54,165 bases of DNA from a virus. The stretch spans positions 1 to 54,165 of the IMG/VR virus record IMGVR_UViG_3300044846_002556. One strand, 5' to 3'. Of the stretch, positions 1 to 6,518 are shown in pieces. The stretch's first letter is position 1. The number at the start of each line of letters is the position of its first letter. A program made the position numbers and the translations under genes. The notes beneath the pieces were generated by a model. It worked only from the letters and a program-made list of their open reading frames with translations, was not told the DNA's origin and made no database searches.

Positions 1-156
1 CCTTGCGGCTGCGCGTTACGGCGGGGCCAAAGGCTTTGAGGCTGCAAAACATCGCATGTTGACTTCGCCCTATTATTCCCGTGCAATCATGCAAGGCGAG
101 GCCCCTGCGCTACATAATGTGCTTGCTGGCCCTGTCGGTGTGTCGGGCGCGGTCAG
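1..156. repeat. Terminal overlap, left copy (same as 54010-54165)
   Basis: Bases 1-156 match 54010-54165 except at 127 (T versus C), 130 (C versus A) and 154 (C versus T). The repeat lies inside one open reading frame, and two of the three differences (127 and 154) fall in third codon positions. This is what an assembler leaves when it closes a circular or circularly permuted genome. The mismatches suggest a mixed population rather than a true fixed terminal repeat. Confidence 0.9.
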
Positions 157-193
157 TGCTGCGGAAACTTATAAATCTCGGAGAAAGAAATGA
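1..193 (+). CDS. 3' end of the large ejection/transglycosylase virion protein
   Basis: This is the last part of the protein that begins at 51848 and leaves the right edge of the window. Reading frame 2 gives about 63 residues ending in SRRKK and a TGA at 191-193. Bases 1-156 duplicate the window end, and the frame stays open across the join, so the complete protein would have about 784 residues. The stop overlaps the ATG of the next gene in an ATGA. Role is described under the 5' part (gp16-like protein with a lytic transglycosylase domain). Confidence 0.85.
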   Translation, partial: LAAARYGGAKGFEAAKHRMLTSPYYSRAIMQGEAPALHNVLAGPVGVSGAVSAAETYKSRRKK

Positions 194-1278
194 AAAAGGT
201 AATAGGAGCCTTTGCGGCATTTTTATATAGCACGTCAGCCCTGTGGGGTGCGACTTTGTTGCCGAATGGGCAGCAGCAGTTTATCGACGCGAACGGCAAG
301 CCTTATGCTGCAGGCAAGGTTTTCTTTTACAGCAACTTTCCGACCTGCACGGTTCTGAAAAACACTTATCAGAATGAAGCTGGGACGGTTCTCAATACCA
401 ATCCTGTTATCCTGTCTGCGATGGGCACCGCCACGATCTTTGGCACTGGCGCTTACTGCCAAGTGCTAAAAGACGCAAACAACAATACGATCTGGACAAA
501 ATACACGTCCGACACGTCGAGCGCCTCGAACCTTGGCTGGGGCGGAACGTCTGGTGGCACGGCTAACGCGCAGACTGTAACCGTATCGTCGTTTGCTAGC
601 CTCAACGGGCAGACGTTTTATTTTATCGCAGGTTACACAAATACCGCATCAATGACACTGGCGATCAACGGTGGATCGCCTTTGGCTGTTGTGCGTGACA
701 CCCCGACTGGCACAGCCTTTCTGTCCGGGGGCGAGGTTGTCGCCGGAAACGTGATCGGCATGACCTATACTGCATCAACCGGACAGTTGCATCTTATTAC
801 CAGCAATGTGCAAGCGGGTTATACAGGTGAAGTTCGGACGTTTGCGATGGCATCTTGCCCCGGTGGCTGGCTTTATGCAAACGGTGCATCTGTAAGCGCG
901 ACGACTTACTCAAATCTTTATGCAGCAATCGGCACGACTTGGGGCACGAGCGCTGGCAATGTTGTGCTGCCGGACTTTAGAAATGAGTTTCTGCGGGGTG
1001 ATGGTGCGAGTGCTGTTGGCACTTACGAGGCAAACACTTTTACAAGCCATACGCATACGCCGACTGTGACAAACCCGACTCATACGCATACTTACACGGC
1101 TGGTGGATCTGCGACTGTTGCACTGTCGGCAGGTGGTGTGCCTGTGAACCAATCAGCGCCTGCGGGTGGCAGTGTAACAAGTGCCGATGCTCAGAACACG
1201 TCAGTTACGATTGCAAATACGGGTGGCACGGAAACTCGGCCTAACAACTATCGTGTGAGATTCTGCATTAAGTATTAA
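190..1278 (+). CDS. Tail fibre with collar domain and N-terminal signal-like peptide
   Basis: A 362-residue fibre. Residues 1-20 look like a Sec signal peptide (MKK, hydrophobic core, small residues before ATLLPNG). Residues 21-110 match the adaptor domain seen at the start of many phage fibres (LPNGQQQF, GKVFFY, QVLKDANNNTIW). Residues 218-275 carry the phage tail-collar fold (GEVRTFAMASCPGGWLYANG, VVLPDFRNEFLRG). A His-rich HTHT pair follows, like the iron-binding HxH motifs of T4-type fibre tips, and the end (ETRPNNYRVRFCIKY) is typical of collar fibres. It is the last gene of the late arm and overlaps the previous stop by ATGA. Role: distal receptor binding, inferred. The signal-like start is unusual for a virion protein. 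Confidence 0.85.
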   Translation: MKKVIGAFAAFLYSTSALWGATLLPNGQQQFIDANGKPYAAGKVFFYSNFPTCTVLKNTYQNEAGTVLNTNPVILSAMGTATIFGTGAYCQVLKDANNNTIWTKYTSDTSSASNLGWGGTSGGTANAQTVTVSSFASLNGQTFYFIAGYTNTASMTLAINGGSPLAVVRDTPTGTAFLSGGEVVAGNVIGMTYTASTGQLHLITSNVQAGYTGEVRTFAMASCPGGWLYANGASVSATTYSNLYAAIGTTWGTSAGNVVLPDFRNEFLRGDGASAVGTYEANTFTSHTHTPTVTNPTHTHTYTAGGSATVALSAGGVPVNQSAPAGGSVTSADAQNTSVTIANTGGTETRPNNYRVRFCIKY

Positions 1279-1297
1279 GCCCATCTGATAGGAAGTG

Positions 1298-1320
1298 TGG
1301 GGTGGCTCTAGCCCACCCCA
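1298..1320. terminator. Bidirectional hairpin between convergent arms
   Basis: TGGGGTGG (1298-1305) pairs with CCACCCCA (1313-1320), with a short loop. It sits between the stop of the rightward fibre gene and the stop of the leftward helicase gene, whose TAG lies in the loop. There is no long T-run. A shared terminator for the two converging transcripts is the simplest reading. Confidence 0.6.
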
Positions 1321-2498
1321 TGCAATTCTCTTGCGCGCGGGACGTAGTTATCAGACCCCGCTTGACGCTCTAAAATCCCAGACTTTTCCATCAACGACAT
1401 GATCTTTTCGGCTTTCTCGGCAGGGGTGCGCTGCGAGAGGAAGCGCAGGATTGTTGCGCCTGCGATTGGTGTGCGCGCTTTCATATACATGCTGAATAGA
1501 TACTGGAAAGTTTCTTCGATCACTTGGTCGTCGGAGCGCATAATCATGTCGCGGAAGATTTGTGGCATGAGAGCCTCGATCTCTAACAACCAACCGCGAG
1601 CGCGTTCGACATCTTGTAGGCGAATGGCGAGTTCTTCACCGCGAGAAAGCGCAGAAACCATTGCGAGCTTGACGGCAAAGATCGTCCCCCGGCGCGGCAC
1701 GTAGTTGGCAAGTTTGGGATGGTCTGGTATCGGCCCCCATTTGTCTTTGCGCCAACGCTCCATGTCAGCAATCGCTGCTGCATCCCATTTCATTTCGCCA
1801 TAATAATCAGCGCAATCGTTTAGCTTTGCCACGAGTTTCTTTTGCAGCCCATCCATATTTTTGTATTCACCAAAGAGCGCAACGTCTGGCATGGTGGATG
1901 AATAGACCATGAGCATTCGAGAGGTCCAACCCATTGTCCAAGCGGCCTCCGGGAGCAAGGTCGCAAGAAATCCTGGCTGCGAGCCTATGAGGAGCGTGGT
2001 CATGGGATTTGAAATGTCGATTGGCTCTTTGAGGGAATGGCGGCGTTCTTCTCGATAGGACTCTTTGTGGTCGAACAATTCGTTGATGATGGAAAGAAAG
2101 TTTAGATCGTGCGAGTTAATAAAGACCCCTAGCTCTGCGGCGAACACGAAAAGGTGATGGTATGTCAGAGTGCCGGAGTTGTTGGGTTTTAGTTTGATAC
2201 GTGCGGCGTTTGTTAAAGCGTCGATGTAGGAAGCTGCGGTGACGCTGTTCGGTGCAATCGCAAACTTCTTTGTGGCCTTGAGCAACTGTTCAGCAGGATT
2301 GATCGCCTGTGATTTGCCGACTCCCGGCGGGGCGACGAGCATAGTGTAGAGGTTTGCGTATTGCGGGCCAGCTTTGGTCTTGGTCCAGACACGCTTTTCG
2401 AGAGCGCCAGAAAGGGTCGTGATCGCGGCCCATTTGCGGAAAAGTTCTGGCGAGGGGCGTTCGTCTGTGAACGCCACATAAGTGTCGATGAAATCCAA
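1308..2498 (-). CDS. DUF3987-type replicative helicase/ATPase
   Basis: 396 residues. The N-terminus (FIDTYVAFTDERPSPELFRKW) and Walker A at 56-63 (APPGVGKS) match phage proteins of the DUF3987/primase-helicase ATPase group. A hydrophobic strand with FVFAAELGVF is a plausible Walker B region, and residues 165-200 contain LLIGSQPGFLATLLP. The C-terminal 80 residues look like a winged-helix tail. The start is TTG at 2498, six bases after AAGGGG; no ATG is available nearby. It is the last gene of the leftward replication operon, directly after the polymerase. Role: DNA unwinding at the phage fork, inferred from family and position. Confidence 0.75.
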   Translation of the reverse strand: MDFIDTYVAFTDERPSPELFRKWAAITTLSGALEKRVWTKTKAGPQYANLYTMLVAPPGVGKSQAINPAEQLLKATKKFAIAPNSVTAASYIDALTNAARIKLKPNNSGTLTYHHLFVFAAELGVFINSHDLNFLSIINELFDHKESYREERRHSLKEPIDISNPMTTLLIGSQPGFLATLLPEAAWTMGWTSRMLMVYSSTMPDVALFGEYKNMDGLQKKLVAKLNDCADYYGEMKWDAAAIADMERWRKDKWGPIPDHPKLANYVPRRGTIFAVKLAMVSALSRGEELAIRLQDVERARGWLLEIEALMPQIFRDMIMRSDDQVIEETFQYLFSMYMKARTPIAGATILRFLSQRTPAEKAEKIMSLMEKSGILERQAGSDNYVPRARELHGVG

Positions 2499-2519
2499 CG
2501 GAGGCCCCTTAAAATATTT

Positions 2520-4001
2520 TTATAGTTTCTGGGAAAGGAATGGAGTGCGTTTGCGCTCGTCCTTTTTGTTTTTCCATTTAGCAAGGCCATCGGGGTTGGA
2601 TTGAGGATCAAAGTTTCCCCAATTCCAGCCGACTTTGGCCTCTCCCGGCACCACAAGTTTGTGCCCAGAGTGTTCAAACGCGAGATCGAAATACGAAAGG
2701 GCTTGTGTTATGACTTCAACTTCATCGAGCTTTTCAGGATACTGGAAGTAAACGGCATCGTGCACTTGAGCGATCAACTGTATTTCAGGCATGTGATACC
2801 ATATGCGCCACATGACCAAATTCAACCTGTCCGCCGTCGCGCTCTGCGGTGAAAATGCAATCGCCTCCCGTAGTGTCGTGTCGTCGTTCGAGCGCCCGAA
2901 GAACGTGCGTTCTCGTCCGAGCGGAGTGACGATGCGGTGGGAGGTTTGGAGTTGTTGAGCGACCCATCTATGCCACTTTGGTATTCCGGCAAATCTGTCG
3001 AAGTATCGCTTTTGGAATTGCTCTGCGACTGCAACGGGGAGCTTGGCATGTCGGGCCATGGTCGGAGGTAGTCCGCGATAATTGCTTCCGTGGCCGAGTT
3101 TCTTCGCCATGTCGCGGTAGGTGAGGTGACGGTAGAAGGGTGTGTCTGCGATTGCGCGGTCTTTTTTGGGATCGTCTGTCCATTCCAATTCGGGCCAAGC
3201 AGTCCGTGCAACAAGAGTGTGAAGATCGCCACTATAGCAGGCGTCCAGATAAGACCAATCACCACAAATGGTGCCTGAAAGCCATCCCACTTCTCTGGAC
3301 TCTGCTTGTTCAAGGTCGATGCCGCAGATTTTGTATCCAGGGTCAGCCACAAACATCTTACGCAAAGACGATGTAATATTTTGTAAGTTTGTGCCAGTGC
3401 CGAAAGCATTTGTGCTCGAAGAAAAGCGGCCTGTTTCTGTTCCTGCGACATTGTAAGAAGTCCTCATTCGCCCGTCAGCATCGACTTCGGTGTTAAGAAC
3501 TGAGAGTTGTTTGACGGCATCTCGTATAGATAAGATTGTTGCAACAATAGGTCTGGCGTGAAAATAATTGTCGAGCTTTTCAAGGGCCTCTCGATCCATG
3601 GAGAGTTTTCGCTCTCCTTTCTTTGAGGTCCAGATTTCAGGAATGCCCATTGCGCCGAAGAAAAATTCTTGCAGCATTTTAGGGGAGTTGGCTTTGAGAG
3701 GCTTGTCCCAAACAGCGTTAGACAAACGGTTGAGCAAAATAGTAAGACGTTCGATCTCGACATTGAGAGCCTCGATACCTTTTTGACGTTCGTAGTTGTC
3801 GATGCGGAAGCCTAACTGCATCATCGCCATGACAGGTGCTTGCAGGGCGCGGGCGAAATTGTAAATGCGCGGGGGAGCGCCGAGCGCTCGAATGGCGTCC
3901 AAGACTTCATGCGTGATGCAATTATCTAATCCATTATAGATCTGCTCATTCTCAGGCAGCGTAATGCCTTCTTGCAAAAGCGATGTATCAATAATTGGCA
4001 T
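2520..4001 (-). CDS. Family A DNA polymerase, polymerase half carrying Exo III
   Basis: 493 residues. Motif A is DLEQAESR (D229), motif B is RDMAKKLGHGSNYRG (R296-Y308) and motif C is QVHDAVYF (H414, D415), where the usual HDE glutamate is Ala. TGRFSSS near 189-196 and LQNI at 206-209 are also typical. The N-terminus carries YNGLDN (Y22-x3-D26), which is the Exo III motif of the 3'-5' exonuclease domain; Exo I and Exo II lie in the separate UDG-exonuclease gene 780 bp upstream. The two frames are in phase, suggesting one ancestral gene. ATG at 4001 lies inside the end of the HNH gene. Role: replicative synthesis, probably as a two-chain enzyme. Confidence 0.9.
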   Translation of the reverse strand: MPIIDTSLLQEGITLPENEQIYNGLDNCITHEVLDAIRALGAPPRIYNFARALQAPVMAMMQLGFRIDNYERQKGIEALNVEIERLTILLNRLSNAVWDKPLKANSPKMLQEFFFGAMGIPEIWTSKKGERKLSMDREALEKLDNYFHARPIVATILSIRDAVKQLSVLNTEVDADGRMRTSYNVAGTETGRFSSSTNAFGTGTNLQNITSSLRKMFVADPGYKICGIDLEQAESREVGWLSGTICGDWSYLDACYSGDLHTLVARTAWPELEWTDDPKKDRAIADTPFYRHLTYRDMAKKLGHGSNYRGLPPTMARHAKLPVAVAEQFQKRYFDRFAGIPKWHRWVAQQLQTSHRIVTPLGRERTFFGRSNDDTTLREAIAFSPQSATADRLNLVMWRIWYHMPEIQLIAQVHDAVYFQYPEKLDEVEVITQALSYFDLAFEHSGHKLVVPGEAKVGWNWGNFDPQSNPDGLAKWKNKKDERKRTPFLSQKL

Positions 4002-4446
4002 TTCGTGCCTCGTTGACTCTGAGTTCAGCTTCTTCTTTTGTTTTTGTATAACCTAAATACTTTCGAGGTTTATCAGACATGTCGATATAACATGACCAAA
4101 GATTTGCTCGTTTATTATAGCAATAGCCAATCCTGTTTTTGTGGCGAGACGTATTTCGCATGTTAGTAAAATGGTCAACTATTCTTAAGTTCTCTTTTCG
4201 ATTGTCGAGAGGATTACCGTTTATGTGATCTACTTCTTTGCCTTCTGCTTTTAATTGAGCAGGGTCTACATTAAGAACAGCATGATGTAAGTATATTTGT
4301 TTTACTTTTCCTTCCACACGGTATTGACGGCAAGCTCTAACTTGATACCCATTAACATTAGCCATCCATTTATTTGCAGATAGTTTTTCAAAATCAGCGT
4401 CATCAAGTAACGCGGAATATCCACGAGTAAGCTGAAGTTCTTTCAT
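3988..4446 (-). CDS. HNH homing-type endonuclease inside the polymerase locus
   Basis: 152 residues. LHHAVL (H54/H55), VDHINGN (D73, H74) and the DNRKENLR stretch at 81-88 form an HNH nuclease site. The C-terminal third (RIGYCYNKRANLWSCYI, RKYLGYTKTKEEAE) looks like an AP2 DNA-binding domain, a common pairing in phage free-standing homing endonucleases. It starts at ATG 4446 directly after the preceding stop and ends 14 bp inside the polymerase frame. Its base composition is clearly more AT-rich than the neighbours, a sign of recent arrival. It is probably what split the polymerase gene. Confidence 0.9.
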   Translation of the reverse strand: MKELQLTRGYSALLDDADFEKLSANKWMANVNGYQVRACRQYRVEGKVKQIYLHHAVLNVDPAQLKAEGKEVDHINGNPLDNRKENLRIVDHFTNMRNTSRHKNRIGYCYNKRANLWSCYIDMSDKPRKYLGYTKTKEEAELRVNEARNANY

Positions 4447-4557
4447 TTAGAATATCCAGATTAAAGCCGAGAAGAAAAGCCACGCAGCAAGAGCACTTTC
4501 GCTGCCCGTCATAACGTAATGTGCCATAGCAGCAACAGATAAAATAGCTACAATCAT
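4447..4557 (-). CDS. 36-residue single-pass membrane peptide
   Basis: A short gene from ATG 4557 to the TAA ending at 4447. It begins MIVAILSVAAMAHYVM, then GSES, then a second hydrophobic stretch ending SALIWIF, so one or two membrane segments. GGGAG lies nine bases upstream and the preceding gene stops two bases before the start, which is why this start is preferred over a longer frame back to 4704 that would overlap that gene by 145 bp. Part of the cassette between the exonuclease and polymerase halves. Function unknown. Confidence 0.6.
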   Translation of the reverse strand: MIVAILSVAAMAHYVMTGSESALAAWLFFSALIWIF

Positions 4558-4559
4558 GC

Positions 4560-4781
4560 CTATAATCTCCCACGCACTTGAAGAGCGTTGAATATTCTGC
4601 GCCAAATATAGCTCCTTACAATACTTACAGCAGTAAATATTGCGGTGATTGTTAGATTTTGGTGGAATGAAGGGTAAAATTGAAACCATGGGAATACCAC
4701 CCATTGAGTTAAAAGTGAAGTCAAAAAGCCCGAACTGGTATTTAACAGGGCTTCGATAAGAGAGTGTTTTCTGGATTGCAT
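4560..4781 (-). CDS. DUF7220-like small membrane protein
   Basis: 73 residues with the family pattern SRKHSLIEALLNTSSGF, LLTQWVVFPWF and TAVSIVRSYIWRRIFNAL. Two hydrophobic segments (about 17-33 and 45-60) suggest an inner-membrane hairpin. Such proteins are frequent in phages and prophages; I recall the family as DUF7220 and its function is unknown. ATG 4781 follows directly on the TAA of the UDG-exonuclease gene. It lies in the cassette that separates the exonuclease and polymerase genes, so it may have arrived with the HNH gene. Confidence 0.75.
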   Translation of the reverse strand: MQSRKHSLIEALLNTSSGFLTSLLTQWVVFPWFQFYPSFHQNLTITAIFTAVSIVRSYIWRRIFNALQVRGRL

Positions 4782-5837
4782 TTAATCATCCTTCTTCATC
4801 TCCGTAATTTTCTTTCCTCGCATCATTTTCCAAGCAGGTTCACTTGTATAAATCGAGCCTAAAAAGCCTAAACCCTTTTGCATCTCCGGGTAGAGTGCAT
4901 GATGGTATAACATAGTGTCCTCTGAACAATTTCTGGGACGATACCCTTCCTTCATTAAATACTGGAGATCATAAAGACCGTTTTGAAATATCTTTACGAT
5001 GGCTGGATTTTCCAAAAGGCTTCGCACAATGTTACGAGCGTCTTTTTCAAGCGAGGCGCTAGGCCAGTAGTTGCCCCCTTTTGTGCGATCCCAGAAGGGA
5101 ACGACCATTGCGTGAGTGTGATCTGCAGAAAATCCAACCATCTCGATCATGCCGTATTTTGTTTCGATGTCGCAGGCACATTCGTTTTTGACATGAGTTG
5201 TAATCCACTCTTGGCATTCTGCTATAGTGGGGTTTACAAGTATGAAACGCTGCGGGCGTCTAATCTCTGGATAAGCACTTTCACGCTTCGCCTTTATTAA
5301 ATCCGCGAGGGCAATCGGTCGCCAGGCCCAATTACGCAAGACCGCCGCTGGGTGATAGGTTGGGAGGACTTTGCTGCTAACAAGAGTTCCTGTTGCCACT
5401 GTTCCGCGTAAAGCTCCAATACCGTTAGTGCCAAGCAAAGCCCAACAAGCTGTAGCGCCCAAAGCGATAACGAGATTAGGACGAACTTCTTCCAATTCTT
5501 CACGGAGGCGCTCCAACTCTGAAAGGTATTCGGGGGCGAGGTATTGACCGACTTTGCCCAGATGGGGATGGGGATAATCGTCACCGCAATCTGCTTTCTT
5601 CACGCAGAGTGCTTGAAGGTCGTTGTTCGGGGGGCGCAGCGCCAGCACGTTTGTCAAAAAGCATTCGCGTCGGGAAAGGCCAGCCTCTTGCAACATGCGA
5701 GTCAATTCTTGACCGCTGTAGCCTTGGAATGGTTTTCCGATGAGTGCCTCTTGTTCACCCCATGCTTCTCCCACTATCGCAATCTTTGCGTCTTTGGGTC
5801 CGCTGGTGTGTGCAAATGCTGGCGCTGCGTTGTGCAT
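4782..5837 (-). CDS. Uracil-DNA glycosylase fused to a 3'-5' exonuclease half-domain
   Basis: 351 residues. Residues 15-185 form a family 4/5-like UDG: GEAWGEQEALIGKPFQGYSG (23-42), ECFLTNVLALRPP (58-70) and the C-terminal motif PTYHPAAVLR (H162, P163). No N-terminal iron-sulfur cysteine pair is evident. Residues 200-351 are the start of a DnaQ-like exonuclease of a family A polymerase: Exo I DIET (D223, E225) and Exo II NGLYDLQYL (N286, D290). Exo III is missing here and is found at the start of the polymerase gene. Role: uracil removal coupled to proofreading at the phage fork, inferred. It sits two bases after the Acb2-like gene. Confidence 0.85.
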   Translation of the reverse strand: MHNAAPAFAHTSGPKDAKIAIVGEAWGEQEALIGKPFQGYSGQELTRMLQEAGLSRRECFLTNVLALRPPNNDLQALCVKKADCGDDYPHPHLGKVGQYLAPEYLSELERLREELEEVRPNLVIALGATACWALLGTNGIGALRGTVATGTLVSSKVLPTYHPAAVLRNWAWRPIALADLIKAKRESAYPEIRRPQRFILVNPTIAECQEWITTHVKNECACDIETKYGMIEMVGFSADHTHAMVVPFWDRTKGGNYWPSASLEKDARNIVRSLLENPAIVKIFQNGLYDLQYLMKEGYRPRNCSEDTMLYHHALYPEMQKGLGFLGSIYTSEPAWKMMRGKKITEMKKDD

Positions 5838-5838
5838 T

Positions 5839-6081
5839 TTACTGCTGCTTTACAGTTAGTGCCTTGACAAGCCACATGCAGCCTTCTTCAAAAGCTGTGG
5901 CGGCGTTTCCAAACAATCTTTCTTCTTCTTGCAGAAGAACGGTGTCTGGTTTGGCGGGAGTCATGTTGTAGCAAAAGTCGATCATTTCCGCGCACAGACG
6001 TTTTGCTTCTTTCACGTCTGCTTGCTCGGAAGGGTTGAAGGACTTGCGGACGATTTTCTCGCCATAGGTTAATTCAGGCAT
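5839..6081 (-). CDS. Acb2/Tad1-hairpin-like (DUF7681-like) small protein
   Basis: 80 residues. The pattern GEKIVRKSFNPSEQADVKEAKRLCAEMIDFC followed by AATAFEEGCMWLVKALT matches small phage proteins that, as I recall, are classed with the Acb2/Tad1 hairpin domain: two antiparallel helices that assemble into a hexamer and sequester cyclic nucleotides made by CBASS or Thoeris defence. The match is by pattern only, and many members of the wider family have no tested function. ATG overlaps the stop of the upstream gene (TGATG). Position in the replication operon is typical for this family. Confidence 0.5.
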   Translation of the reverse strand: MPELTYGEKIVRKSFNPSEQADVKEAKRLCAEMIDFCYNMTPAKPDTVLLQEEERLFGNAATAFEEGCMWLVKALTVKQQ

Positions 6082-6518
6082 CAGCGGTTTTCCTCGGCCA
6101 CAATCGCCAGCAGCAGCAGGCTGTAAACAACCATGTCGTCGATGCGATCACGGATGGGCTCGCTCCGGGCGCGGTTTTTGTTTTCACGAACATCCTTCAC
6201 ATACTGCGTGATGGTGTCGATGTGCTTGCCAGCAAGAAAGAACCATGCGGTTGACATGGGGACGCCCTGCTGATCCGCGAGGCGACGGAAGTTCGCCAAA
6301 ATATCAGCCTTGTCGCCATACTCAGCGTTCTTCGTGGCGAAAAGTTTTTCAGCCCGCTTCATGGCGTCTGCAATGATGGTGAGCTGCGGGTTGCTGTTTG
6401 TAACGGGGGTCGGGACTTTGTTCACGGCAGGCTCCTTGTTGGCTGTCGGCTTGATGTCAGCAATGGTTTCGTAAAGTTCGTGAATGTTGATGCGTTCAGC
6501 TAGATTTTCCTGTGTCAT
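6081..6518 (-). CDS. MazG/Nmad1-like (DUF1599) nucleotide-metabolism protein
   Basis: 145 residues. The conserved part is residues 50-140: AMKRAEKLFATKNAEYGDKADILANFRRLA, then GKHIDTITQYV and RDRIDDMVVYSLLLLAIV. This is the pattern of nucleotide-modification-associated domain 1 (DUF1599), an all-alpha fold related to MazG pyrophosphohydrolases. Substrate is unknown. AGGAG eight bases upstream fixes the start at ATG 6518; upstream in-frame codons would overlap the previous gene far more. It overlaps the ParB-methyltransferase gene by 23 bp. The first 40 residues are likely disordered. Confidence 0.65.
   Translation of the reverse strand: MTQENLAERINIHELYETIADIKPTANKEPAVNKVPTPVTNSNPQLTIIADAMKRAEKLFATKNAEYGDKADILANFRRLADQQGVPMSTAWFFLAGKHIDTITQYVKDVRENKNRARSEPIRDRIDDMVVYSLLLLAIVAEENR

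Noticed and set aside
4447-4704. 85-residue version of the small membrane protein
   Set aside because: It overlaps the DUF7220-like gene by 145 bp; the ATG at 4557 has a proper GGGAG and lies two bases after that gene's stop.
4002-4781. Group I intron in the polymerase gene
   Set aside because: No convincing conserved core elements were seen in the 780 bp, and the insert is almost filled by three coding frames. A free-standing insertion that split the gene is simpler, though splicing is not excluded.
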